From Nitrospirota bacterium (GTDB lineage: Bacteria > Nitrospirota > Leptospirillia > Leptospirillales > Leptospirillaceae), in assembly GCA_021828525.1 (NCBI GenBank), contig JAJZGM010000083.1, forward strand, positions 1-5,984: a stretch of 5,984 nt of DNA, written 5' to 3'. A program made the position numbers and the translations under genes. Below, one piece after another: positions 1 to 5,626 of the stretch; position 1 is the first letter of the stretch; every line of letters begins with the position of its first letter. The notes under the pieces are model-generated. The model searched no databases, was not told the origin of the DNA, and saw only the letters and a list, made by a program, of their open reading frames with translations.

Positions 1-129
1 ATCTGGGTCCTGGACCAGTGAGGGCGGGGCGGATTCCTGTTTTTTCAGAGGACGGATACGGACAAGAAGCCGGACGACTCTTCCGATCAGGACAAGAAGA
101 GTGGCGAGGACGAGTAATCGAATGAGCAT
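1..129 (-). CDS. Small membrane-anchored protein, N-terminal part only (runs off the left edge)
   Basis: Reading the minus strand from an ATG at 129 gives 43 codons open to the window edge. The product starts with a hydrophobic segment (residues about 2-18, rich in Leu and Val), then a basic stretch with several Arg and Lys (about 18-30), then a Pro/Ser-rich linker ending in LVQDPD. A short N-terminal anchor, basic juxtamembrane stretch and V-x-D-P motif resemble small bacterial proteins in which such a motif begins a CxxC or YHS-like metal-binding tail. The part that would hold the cysteines is outside the window, so this likeness is inference. The SD is weak (GGA about 7 nt upstream). The gene diverges from the methyltransferase, with 27 bp between the two starts. 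It could be a chance ORF, but the membrane-protein architecture argues against that. Confidence 0.6.
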   Translation of the reverse strand, partial: MLIRLLVLATLLVLIGRVVRLLVRIRPLKKQESAPPSLVQDPD

Positions 130-145
130 CGGCGATCCGGGATGA

Positions 146-152
146 AAGGAAG
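146..152 (+). promoter_or_regulatory. Ribosome binding site that decides the methyltransferase start
   Basis: AAGGAAG lies 4 nt before the ATG at 157, with its GGA core about 6 nt away. It is downstream of the alternative ATG at 142 and so cannot serve it. This favours the shorter protein, which also begins where MidA family members usually begin. Confidence 0.7.
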
Positions 153-156
153 AAAG

Positions 157-1269
157 ATGGTCACGTTCTGCGAATATATGAAGCAGTCCCTTGGAGGATC
201 CGGTTCCGGATATTACTCTGCCCGCGCAAGAATCGGATTCGAGGGAGGAGATTTTTTCACGGCTCCGGAGACAAGCAGTGCCTTTGCCTCCCTCCTTGCC
301 CTCCAGATCATGGGGCTTGACCGGGCCCTCGGATCTCCCGATCCATTCTATATGATTGAAGCGGGCCCGGGCAATGGAACCCTCGCCGTTTCACTCCTGA
401 CAATTTTCAGGGCGGCCGACCCTGGCCTTTTCGACCGCCTCTCCCCCCTGTTCTATGAGATTCCGGGCATTCTGCGAGAGCGACAGGAAAAAAGAATCTC
501 CACCTTCAGCCTGCGCCACCCTCCCCGGTGGATCAATCCGGTCGGGATGGAAGGGGATGTCGATGAGCAGATTGCTCCCGGTGAGGGTGTCGTCTTCGGG
601 AACGAATTTTTGGATGCCCTTCCCGTCCACCGGATCCGGGGAGGCGTAAGCGGATGGGAAGAATGCTATGTGGATATGACGGGCCGGGAATTTCGGGAGG
701 TCTGGGGCCCTCTTTCATCGGAGGAGCTCGTCTTGGAGGTCCGGGAAAATCTGGGAGAGAATCCCGCGGATCGGCTCGGACATGAATTTGAGATCTGCCT
801 CGCACTTCCGGAGGTTCTTGGCCATCTCGACCATTTCCTTGCGCGGGGCTTCATGCTCTGGATTGATTACGGGGATATTGCTGAAGAGCTGTATTCCGAA
901 CGGAGAAAAAAGGGGACTCTCCTGGCCTACCGGAATCACCGCGTCAGCGAAAATCTTCTGGGTGACCTCCAGGGAGAGTCGGACCTGACCGCCTTTGTCG
1001 ATTTCTCCCGTGTTTTCCGGAGTCTTTCCCGACTGGGATACCGGCTGGAGGGGTATACAGACCAGATGTCCTGGCTGATGGGGCTGGGATTCCCCGAATG
1101 GATCGAAGCCAATGCCGACCGTCTGACCCCCGAAGAGACCGTCCAGGCCGGGATTCTTCTCCACCCCTTGAAAATGGGCCGGATCTTCAAGGTGCTTCTG
1201 ATGGGAAAAGGGGTCGGATCTCCGGAACTTTCGGGGTTTCGGTTCGGTGGCCTCCGGCCCCCTCCGTAA
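157..1269 (+). CDS. MidA/NDUFAF7-family SAM-dependent methyltransferase (Methyltransf_28, COG1565)
   Basis: A 370-residue class I methyltransferase matching the MidA/NDUFAF7 family along its full length. In order it shows: G18-YYS; the GDFFTAPETS segment (31-40), a family hallmark; SAM-binding motif I, E68-AGPGNGT-75; NEFLDALPV (149-157); the WIDYGD strand (235-240); and GTLLAYRNHRV (253-263) followed by DLTAFVDF. Eukaryotic NDUFAF7 methylates an arginine of the complex I subunit NDUFS2. The bacterial substrate is not established, so a protein-arginine target is only inferred. The protein should be cytosolic; no signal peptide or membrane segment is visible. An earlier in-frame ATG at 142 has no SD, whereas the ATG at 157 follows AAGGAAG at good spacing and gives the usual family N-terminus, so 157 is chosen. 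The last codons (GGLRPPP) lie in a hairpin and are probably not conserved. The gene converges on the cytochrome operon. Confidence 0.93.
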   Translation: MVTFCEYMKQSLGGSGSGYYSARARIGFEGGDFFTAPETSSAFASLLALQIMGLDRALGSPDPFYMIEAGPGNGTLAVSLLTIFRAADPGLFDRLSPLFYEIPGILRERQEKRISTFSLRHPPRWINPVGMEGDVDEQIAPGEGVVFGNEFLDALPVHRIRGGVSGWEECYVDMTGREFREVWGPLSSEELVLEVRENLGENPADRLGHEFEICLALPEVLGHLDHFLARGFMLWIDYGDIAEELYSERRKKGTLLAYRNHRVSENLLGDLQGESDLTAFVDFSRVFRSLSRLGYRLEGYTDQMSWLMGLGFPEWIEANADRLTPEETVQAGILLHPLKMGRIFKVLLMGKGVGSPELSGFRFGGLRPPP

Positions 1270-1281
1270 CGGAGGCCGGAG
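1252..1281. terminator. Bulged hairpin between convergent genes, probable bidirectional terminator
   Basis: The left arm at 1252-1266 (CTCCGGCCCCCTCCG) pairs with the right arm at 1270-1281 (CGGAGGCCGGAG). This makes a 12-bp GC-rich stem with a 3-nt C bulge. The 3-nt loop is TAA, the stop codon of the methyltransferase gene. The hairpin ends 8 bp from the end of the convergent cytochrome gene, so it could serve both transcripts. Neither side has a clear T-tract, so it is not a textbook intrinsic terminator. It may instead stabilise 3' ends, or work with Rho. Confidence 0.6.
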
Positions 1282-1288
1282 ATCCTGA

Positions 1289-1636
1289 CTACTTCTGGTT
1301 CTGGACGATGTATCGGGTGACCAGGCTGGCCTCCTCCTCCGAGAGAGACTGGCGGCCCGTCTGTTTCATGTACCGGTTCATTTTGAGGACGAGAATTCTC
1401 CAGTCTTCGGTGGAGCGGTGGGTGAGCGCCGGGAGGGCGTGGCACTGGGTGCACCTGGTCGCAAAGAGGACAGCGGGAGACTCCGCCACCTTTGGAATTC
1501 CCGCAGGTCTCAGTGTGGAGATCCTCCTGGCGGCATGGGGTCCGGGAATCAAAAATAAAAGGAGAAAAAATACGGCAGCGGCTCCGAGGGTGATCAGAAG
1601 GGCGCGCCCGTTTGAAAGCGGGGGGCGGGACGTCAC
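1289..1636 (-). CDS. Membrane-anchored monohaem cytochrome c
   Basis: A 115-residue protein with one hydrophobic segment (about 12-31) that anchors or exports it, then a linker, then a small cytochrome c domain. The haem-binding motif is C62-T-Q-C-H66. Met86 and Met90, in LKMNRYM, are candidates for the distal iron ligand, and W79 lies between. The haem-attachment site followed by a Trp and a Met-containing helix resembles small cytochromes of the CTQCHALP type. The haem domain should face the periplasm and carry electrons; its redox partners are unknown. The start is GTG at 1636, preceded by GGAG at about 7 nt. That GTG overlaps the stop of the upstream lipoprotein gene by 4 nt (GTGA), which suggests translational coupling. 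It is the last gene of the minus-strand run, and the hairpin lies 8 bp beyond its stop. Electron-transfer cytochrome is secure; the pathway is not. Confidence 0.85.
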   Translation of the reverse strand: MTSRPPLSNGRALLITLGAAAVFFLLLFLIPGPHAARRISTLRPAGIPKVAESPAVLFATRCTQCHALPALTHRSTEDWRILVLKMNRYMKQTGRQSLSEEEASLVTRYIVQNQK

Positions 1637-2295
1637 GGGGTTTCTCCGATCTTTTTTCTGAGAAATGGGAGGAGATCCTTGTTGATGCTCTCCTGGTAAA
1701 GTCGTCCCAGGAGTCTGGACGGATCGGACTTGTCAAAGGAAAGGACGGGCTTGGGAGAGCTGTGTCGTTCCATGGTGCGGTCGATCGTCCGGGTCACTCC
1801 GCCTTCACCATGGAGGAGGATGATGGCCTCCATACGGATTTTGCCTTCCTGGGTCGTCTGCAGAAGCCCTTCCTTGACCTTGTCCTGAAACTTCCTGACA
1901 TGGATCTGGATCGTCGAGCCATCTGGAGGGACGGGTCCCCCGGGAATCACCGCATCGAATCCGCCGGCCCGAAGATCCCGGACGAGGATGGCATCGAGAG
2001 AGGGCCCGATGGGATTTTCCGGAACAAGCTGGGCGTATGACCCGTCACTCTTGAAAAAAGTTCCCATATCTTCCATCCCAAGGGGAATTTGGGTCGGAAG
2101 AACGTAGATGGTCAGGGCCGAAAGGCCTGATTTTGCATGGACCGCTGGCGCTACGGGATCCGGAACGAGTATGGGAGGCGCCGGTCCGTAGGAGGTGCAG
2201 GCGGATACAAGAAAAAGACCCAACAGGAGAGCCAGCCCTGGAAAAGGACGGGCGGTGACTTCCGGCGAAAGTCGGGATGAGAAATCTTTTTTCAT
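1633..2295 (-). CDS. Uncharacterised lipoprotein
   Basis: A 220-residue protein with a lipoprotein signal: MKKDF start, hydrophobic core at about 18-31, lipobox V30-S-A-C33, so Cys33 would be lipidated. Ser follows at +2 after Thr, with no Asp at +2, which in the enterobacterial rule would favour the outer membrane. The mature part has a Pro-rich linker (about 38-52) and a mixed alpha/beta domain. It includes a strand-like segment ending in VLPTQIPLG (65-73), a helix-like LDAILVRDLRAGGFD (100-114), the strand-like STIQIHVRKFQDKV (127-140) and an amphipathic C-terminal helix. This is reminiscent of YajG or ABC-auxiliary lipoproteins, but I cannot assign a family. An upstream in-frame TTG at 2310 would give a longer form. 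The ATG at 2295 has AAAGGA at about 6 nt and gives a compact signal peptide, so it is preferred. It lies 33 bp after the secreted-protein gene and overlaps the cytochrome start by 4 nt. Confidence 0.8.
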   Translation of the reverse strand: MKKDFSSRLSPEVTARPFPGLALLLGLFLVSACTSYGPAPPILVPDPVAPAVHAKSGLSALTIYVLPTQIPLGMEDMGTFFKSDGSYAQLVPENPIGPSLDAILVRDLRAGGFDAVIPGGPVPPDGSTIQIHVRKFQDKVKEGLLQTTQEGKIRMEAIILLHGEGGVTRTIDRTMERHSSPKPVLSFDKSDPSRLLGRLYQESINKDLLPFLRKKIGETP

Positions 2296-2328
2296 CGGCA
2301 ATCCTTTCAAGGGACATTGATCCCAGGC

Positions 2329-2757
2329 TTAGTGAGTTCCACCGTCGGAAGGGGTCTCTCCCTTCGGAAGAATCGAAAGATCCTGACGGTTAATTATGGG
2401 GGAGCCGCCGGGAGGATTCCTCCAGATGACGGCAAGGTGGTGAAGACCCTCTTTTAGCGGGGGAGCCGTCACCCATGTAGTCCGTTCCTCAGAAAGGTCC
2501 GCCATGGCCACCGGCTGACCGTCCACTGTCACCTCAAGCTGGTAAAAGACGTGCGGGGGTGGAGGCGCGGAAAACAGGACGTGAATCTTAAGCGGGTCTT
2601 CTGAATGAAGGTCAGGGGGATAGATCACCTGGAAGGGGGGGGAGGCGGCAAATCCCGGACGCCAGGAAAGCAGGAGGAAAAAGAGGAGCATGAGGGTTGT
2701 CCCGGAAAAAACTGTGGAGGGAAGGAGGCTTCCTGTTCCGGTCTTTCGTCTATCCAT
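2329..2757 (-). CDS. Small secreted protein of unknown function, probable beta-sandwich fold
   Basis: A 142-residue protein with a Sec-type signal peptide: basic N-terminus MDRRK, hydrophobic stretch at about 22-31, likely cleavage near GFA37 or A38. The mature part of about 105 residues contains a Pro-rich loop (APPPPHV, 64-70), strand-like segments FYQLEVTVDGQPV (71-83), TTWVTAPPL (93-101) and HHLAVIWRNP (106-115), and an IINRQDLSIL stretch near the end. Alternating hydrophobic residues and the turn VDGQP suggest an Ig-like or CopC-like sandwich; this is inference, and there are no Cys or metal-ligand clusters. The open frame extends to an ATG at 2793, but that start has no SD and overlaps the divergent gene. 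The ATG at 2757 follows an AGGAG at about 6 nt and gives a standard signal peptide. It is first in the three-gene envelope run. Confidence 0.75.
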   Translation of the reverse strand: MDRRKTGTGSLLPSTVFSGTTLMLLFFLLLSWRPGFAASPPFQVIYPPDLHSEDPLKIHVLFSAPPPPHVFYQLEVTVDGQPVAMADLSEERTTWVTAPPLKEGLHHLAVIWRNPPGGSPIINRQDLSILPKGETPSDGGTH

Positions 2758-2770
2758 CCATTCTCCTCTC

Positions 2771-2779
2771 TGATACAAT
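2771..2779 (+). promoter_or_regulatory. Extended -10 promoter of the DUF2127 gene, predicting a leaderless transcript
   Basis: TGATACAAT matches the extended -10 consensus (TG-n-TATAAT) with one mismatch in the hexamer. The hexamer TACAAT is at 2774-2779. Transcription normally starts about 7 nt past the hexamer, which here is position 2786, the A of the DUF2127 ATG. No convincing -35 is visible, as is common for extended -10 promoters. It lies in the 28-bp gap between divergent starts. Confidence 0.45.
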
Positions 2780-2785
2780 GGCCCA

Positions 2786-3280
2786 ATGATCATCTCTCCT
2801 CATTCCCACCTTTTTCTAAAATACATCATCCTGGAGCGTGTTGCGAAGGGAATGTTCGCCCTTCTGATCGGTCTTGGAGGTCTTTCCTTAGGTCCCGTGC
2901 GGCTCAACCATCTCCTTTACCATTGGGCCCAGAACTTCAATATCGATGTCGACAATGCCTGGACGGGGCAGATTTTCAGGAAAACAGGCCTCATCGGGCC
3001 CAATATGCTTCTTATCATCTCGGTCGGAGGAATCGCCTACGGTCTTCTGAACTTTATCGTGGCCTGGGGTCTCCACCGGAGATACCGGTGGGCCGAATAC
3101 ATGACGATCGTCGAAATTTCAGCCCTGATCCCGGTCGAAGTCTATGCGATGCATTCCCATTTCTCGTTGTGGCGGTTCGGGGCCTTTGTCCTCAACATCA
3201 TCATTGTGATCTACCTTCTCCGGAACCGCCAGCTCTTTCACGGGGTTCACGAAAACACGGAGCCTGTCGCTGAGGGATGA
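2786..3280 (+). CDS. DUF2127-family integral membrane protein
   Basis: A 164-residue membrane protein. Likely membrane spans are about 16-36, 75-96, 105-122 and 131-147. The signature is RWAEYMTIVEISALIPVEVY (101-120), a close match to the DUF2127 pattern RWAEYLTVI..LIPLEVYE. Family members also share an N-terminal helix of the ILERVAKGMFALLIGL type (15-30) and a polar loop between spans 1 and 2, here 38-72. The function of DUF2127 proteins is not known. The start at 2786 is kept because the N-terminal helix needs residues from about 12 on, but it has no SD; an extended -10 ends 6 nt before it. The gene diverges from the envelope operon and is followed 39 bp later by the MFS gene in the same reading frame. 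Confidence 0.85.
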   Translation: MIISPHSHLFLKYIILERVAKGMFALLIGLGGLSLGPVRLNHLLYHWAQNFNIDVDNAWTGQIFRKTGLIGPNMLLIISVGGIAYGLLNFIVAWGLHRRYRWAEYMTIVEISALIPVEVYAMHSHFSLWRFGAFVLNIIIVIYLLRNRQLFHGVHENTEPVAEG

Positions 3281-3319
3281 ATCCCGCCGGTTCGACCCGG
3301 GGGGGAGGAATGTCGGACC

Positions 3320-4501
3320 ATGCCGGCTTTGGTTCCCCTGATCCTTTTTCTTTCGAATTTTCTGAACTATCTTGATCGCCAACTCTTTTCGGCGCTGTTT
3401 CCCATCATCGCTCCGGCCTTTCGGCTTTCCGATCCTCTTGTGGGAGCCCTGGGCTCTTCCTTTACCCTCTCCTATCTTTTGGCCGCCCCCCTTGCCGGCT
3501 TTCTCTCGGACCGGATACACCCGAGACAAGTTCTGGCGGGCGGGATCTTCGTATTTTCTGCCGGAATGTGGATCTGTGCCTTGTCCGAAGGGGCCGCCGG
3601 CCTGTTTCTGGGGCGTTCCCTGACAGGAGTCGGGGAAGCCGCCCTGTTTGTGGTCGGCCCCCAGTCCATCGGCATCGAGCGGGGATCGGCAGGAAAGCTG
3701 GCAGTCTTTCTCTCTGCGATGCCCCTTGGGGGAGCGGCCGGTTTTGTGGCGGCCTCCCATGCCACCGCCGCCTCCTTCCGCCACATCCTGATGTTCCCCG
3801 TCATTCCCGGAGTGATCCTCGCCCTGATTCTTCTTTCTGTCTCCATCCCGTTCCCGGACAAGGGCTCTTCCCCCGTCCATCCCCGGGAGGTGGGGGCCCT
3901 GTTTTTCAGGGATCGCTCCCTTTGGTCGATCCTGATTGTGGAAGGAACCAATATTTTTGTCATGGGGGGAATGTCCGTATGGATTTCGCTTTACCTGACC
4001 AGGGAGAAACATCTCGGGATGGGACTGGCGAGCGAAATGTCGGGAATGGCTCTGGTCGTAGGGGGCCTGGCGGGAATCCTTCTTTCAGGAATTCTGTGTG
4101 ACCGGTTTTCCTCAGGAAGTCTCCGTCCTCTCTTCCTTGTCCTCCAGGGCAGCCAGGGCCTTTCTCTGGCCGGAATCGTCATCGTTCTTGCTGTTTCCGG
4201 GAAGTTTCTTCTCTTTGCCGGGCTTCTGCTCGCCAGTATCGGTCTTTTCGGAGCCAATGTCCCCGTTCTGGTCGCCCTCTTGCGCAAGTCCCCTCCTGCC
4301 ATGTGGGGAACGCTTCTGGGAAGCGTCCTCTTTGTGGCGCACCTCTTCGGAGATCTTCCCTCGGCCACTGTCATCGGTCTCTTTGCCTCGAGGATCGGCC
4401 TGTCCCGGTCCCTGGAACTGCTTCTTCCCGTACCTGTCATGATCGGTCTCCTGTCCCTTTGGATTGTCCTAAACAATGAGGGCAAGAGGAGAACCCCTTG
4501 A
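3320..4501 (+). CDS. Major facilitator superfamily transporter, spinster-like
   Basis: A 393-residue polytopic protein, the usual length for a 12-span MFS permease. TM1 carries NYLDRQ (16-21), as in spinster-like and related anion/organic solute carriers. The loop between TM2 and TM3 has the MFS motif A form, G60-FLSDRIHPRQ-70, with D64 and R65. TM4 carries GRSLTGVGEAA (98-108), with R99 at the motif B position. The central loop at about 175-195 (FPDKGSSPVHPREVG) separates the two six-span halves. It resides in the inner membrane; the substrate cannot be told from sequence. The ATG at 3320 is the only in-frame start after the DUF2127 stop, with GGAGGA 10 nt upstream, and it leaves almost no cytoplasmic tail before TM1. 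Co-directional spacing of 39 bp makes co-transcription with DUF2127 likely. The protein ends in a short basic tail (NEGKRRTP). Confidence 0.9.
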   Translation: MPALVPLILFLSNFLNYLDRQLFSALFPIIAPAFRLSDPLVGALGSSFTLSYLLAAPLAGFLSDRIHPRQVLAGGIFVFSAGMWICALSEGAAGLFLGRSLTGVGEAALFVVGPQSIGIERGSAGKLAVFLSAMPLGGAAGFVAASHATAASFRHILMFPVIPGVILALILLSVSIPFPDKGSSPVHPREVGALFFRDRSLWSILIVEGTNIFVMGGMSVWISLYLTREKHLGMGLASEMSGMALVVGGLAGILLSGILCDRFSSGSLRPLFLVLQGSQGLSLAGIVIVLAVSGKFLLFAGLLLASIGLFGANVPVLVALLRKSPPAMWGTLLGSVLFVAHLFGDLPSATVIGLFASRIGLSRSLELLLPVPVMIGLLSLWIVLNNEGKRRTP

Positions 4502-4577
4502 TTTTCGATGGTGATCGGACGATGCTAGAACCTCGTGAATCTGTTTTCAGTGTCAAAACCGGTATCAGGAGACCTCA
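4502..4577 (+). other. 76-bp gap, possible weak promoter for the CBS-tsaE-HIT genes
   Basis: This is the longest gene-free stretch in the window. It contains TGCTAGAAC at 4523-4531, a poor extended -10 (four of six hexamer matches), and no credible -35. The AGGAGA SD of the CBS gene lies at 4567-4572. No terminator-like hairpin follows the MFS gene, so read-through from upstream is equally possible. Confidence 0.25.
4567..4572 (+). promoter_or_regulatory. Strong ribosome binding site for the TTG-started CBS gene
   Basis: AGGAGA lies 5 nt before TTG at 4578. This placement is what identifies the non-ATG start, since the first in-frame ATG (4602) would remove part of the first CBS motif. Confidence 0.7.
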
Positions 4578-5048
4578 TTGGGCAAATCTGTCAGGGACAT
4601 TATGGTCAAGGATGTCATTACGGTCAGGAAGGAAACGTCTCTCCGGGACTTGGCGGAAATTCTCACCTCCCGTCACATCGGGGGGGTTCCCGTCCTGGAC
4701 GAGGGAGGACGGTATCTGGGAGTCGTGGGCGAACATGACCTGATCCGCCACGAAAAGCCCCTTCATATTCCAACCGTCATCACCCTTTTCGATTCCTGGA
4801 TTCCTCTTGAACTCCCTTCCTCCATCAAGAAGGAGATCGAGCGGATATCGGCCACCAGAGTGGCGGACCTTTTCAATCAAAAGGCTCCGACCGTCACTCC
4901 CGTCACTCCCGTTCGGGATGCGGTCTCCCTTTTCGAGCGGGAGGATGTGGATATTCTCCCTGTTCTCGAGTCCGGCAAGATCGTCGGAGTGGTCGGGAGG
5001 GGGGATCTGGTCCATCTTCTCGTGACCGGCGATGACCTTATCGATTAG
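4578..5048 (+). CDS. Tandem CBS-domain protein
   Basis: A 156-residue stand-alone CBS pair (Bateman module). CBS1 spans about 5-58, with VRDIMVKDVITV at its start, HIGGVPVLDEGGRYLGVV (33-50) and the closing EHDLI. CBS2 spans about 94-150, with RVADLF, APTVTPVTPVRDAVSLF and DILPVLESGKIVGVVGRGDLVHLL (125-148). Such modules bind adenosine nucleotides and usually regulate partner proteins, or act as energy sensors. No catalytic domain is fused, so the partner is unknown. The start is TTG at 4578, supported by AGGAGA ending 5 nt upstream; the first ATG is inside the VRDIM motif and too late. The linker between the repeats (about 60-92) includes an acidic/basic helix, SSIKKEIERI. Its end overlaps tsaE by 17 nt, so the two are probably translationally coupled. 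Cytosolic. Confidence 0.9.
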   Translation: MGKSVRDIMVKDVITVRKETSLRDLAEILTSRHIGGVPVLDEGGRYLGVVGEHDLIRHEKPLHIPTVITLFDSWIPLELPSSIKKEIERISATRVADLFNQKAPTVTPVTPVRDAVSLFEREDVDILPVLESGKIVGVVGRGDLVHLLVTGDDLID

Positions 5049-5583
5049 GCAAGATGACACACTGACTCTCCCGGAATCGCTGGATACGGAGGAGGTGGGA
5101 TTGGCCCTGGGGGAGACAGCTCCTCCCGGAGCCCTGATTCTTCTTTCCGGGCCCATGGGATCAGGAAAGACCTCTTTGGCCCGGGGTGTGGCAAAGGGGC
5201 TGGGAATTACGGCAAATGTCGTCAGTCCGACCTTTCTTTATCTCCAGTGCTATGACGTGAGGGAGAGTGGCCGGAGGGCGGATTTTCTTCATGCCGACTG
5301 GGACCGGGTCTCCGGTGAACCCGAGGAGCTGGAGGAGTCTTTGCTGGACGGCAGGGAAGCTCGGGTGACTCTCGTTGAATGGGGGGAAAAACTTTCCCGG
5401 TCCGTCCGGGAGTCCTTTTTCCAGGTGTTGCATGTCGAAATTTCCCCCTTGGTCTCTGGCCGGCTTCTGACGATGACGTGGACCGCTCTGGGGCGGGAGG
5501 GGGAGAGGGTGTGCGAGTGGAGAAGGTCCTTTTTCTCCACGATGGCGGGTCGGGGATATCCGGCCCCGGTCCCCGGGACATGA
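5032..5583 (+). CDS. tsaE: tRNA threonylcarbamoyladenosine biosynthesis ATPase TsaE
   Basis: TsaE is the P-loop ATPase that works with TsaB and TsaD to put threonylcarbamoyl on A37 of ANN-decoding tRNAs. Visible motifs are: Walker A G40-PMGSGKTS-48, where most homologues have GDLGAGKTT; VVSPTFLYLQCYD (63-75), the family signature; HADWDR (87-92), the acidic motif; and VEWGEK (115-120), matching the conserved EWxE. Usual TsaE length is about 150 residues; this one is 183. The excess is a C-terminal tail of about 28 residues after the TALG at 151-154, rich in Arg, Trp and Pro and of unknown value. The ATG at 5032 has no SD and overlaps the CBS gene by 17 nt, so initiation probably depends on upstream translation. 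The gene lies between CBS and HIT genes; tsaB and tsaD are not in the window. Assignment is secure on motifs; the exact start is less so. Confidence 0.93.
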   Translation: MTLSIRQDDTLTLPESLDTEEVGLALGETAPPGALILLSGPMGSGKTSLARGVAKGLGITANVVSPTFLYLQCYDVRESGRRADFLHADWDRVSGEPEELEESLLDGREARVTLVEWGEKLSRSVRESFFQVLHVEISPLVSGRLLTMTWTALGREGERVCEWRRSFFSTMAGRGYPAPVPGT

Positions 5584-5598
5584 GTTCTTGGGTCCCGG
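5573..5598 (+). other. Stem-loop across the tsaE stop codon
   Basis: CCGGGAC at 5573-5579 is the reverse complement of GTCCCGG at 5592-5598, giving a 7-bp GC-rich stem with a 12-nt loop. The tsaE TGA (5581-5583) is in the loop. No T-tract follows. It might shield the 3' end or modulate passage to the HIT gene; at this GC content it could also be chance. Confidence 0.3.
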
Positions 5599-5626
5599 AT
5601 TCTGAAAACCGCTGAGGAGACCGGAG

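Noticed and set aside
715..1164. A 149-codon open frame antisense to the methyltransferase
   Set aside because: The plus-strand frame has clear family motifs throughout this stretch, while the antisense frame shows none.
936..1736. A 266-codon open frame on the minus strand across the methyltransferase end and the cytochrome
   Set aside because: It is out of frame with the real cytochrome and lipoprotein, crosses the terminator hairpin, and is Pro/Arg/Ser-rich with no recognisable motif.
2758..2860. Search for a sigma70 promoter driving the minus-strand envelope operon
   Set aside because: Hexamers such as TATCAG and TATTTT occur, but none has a matching -35 at proper spacing, so no promoter is called.
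3310..3375. A 21-residue ORF starting at an ATG just after GGAGGA, ahead of the MFS start
   Set aside because: The SD is only about one base from this ATG, too close for use. The same SD is within range of the MFS ATG at 3320, and the peptide shows no features.
3119..4012. A 297-codon open frame on the minus strand opposite the DUF2127 and MFS genes
   Set aside because: It lies antisense to two well-supported membrane protein genes. Its translation is a low-complexity run of Gly, Lys, Arg, Asp and Gln with no domain, as expected from the complement of hydrophobic codons.
4891..4908. Tandem 9-bp repeat CCGTCACTC within the CBS gene
   Set aside because: Only two copies, in frame, encoding TVTPVTP at a position where CBS domains usually have such a segment; not a repeat element.
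5379..5615. An alternative plus-strand frame over the tsaE 3' end, considered as a frameshifted tsaE end or a tsaB start
   Set aside because: Its translation shows neither TsaB's N-terminal ILAIDTS-type motif nor a better TsaE C-terminus.
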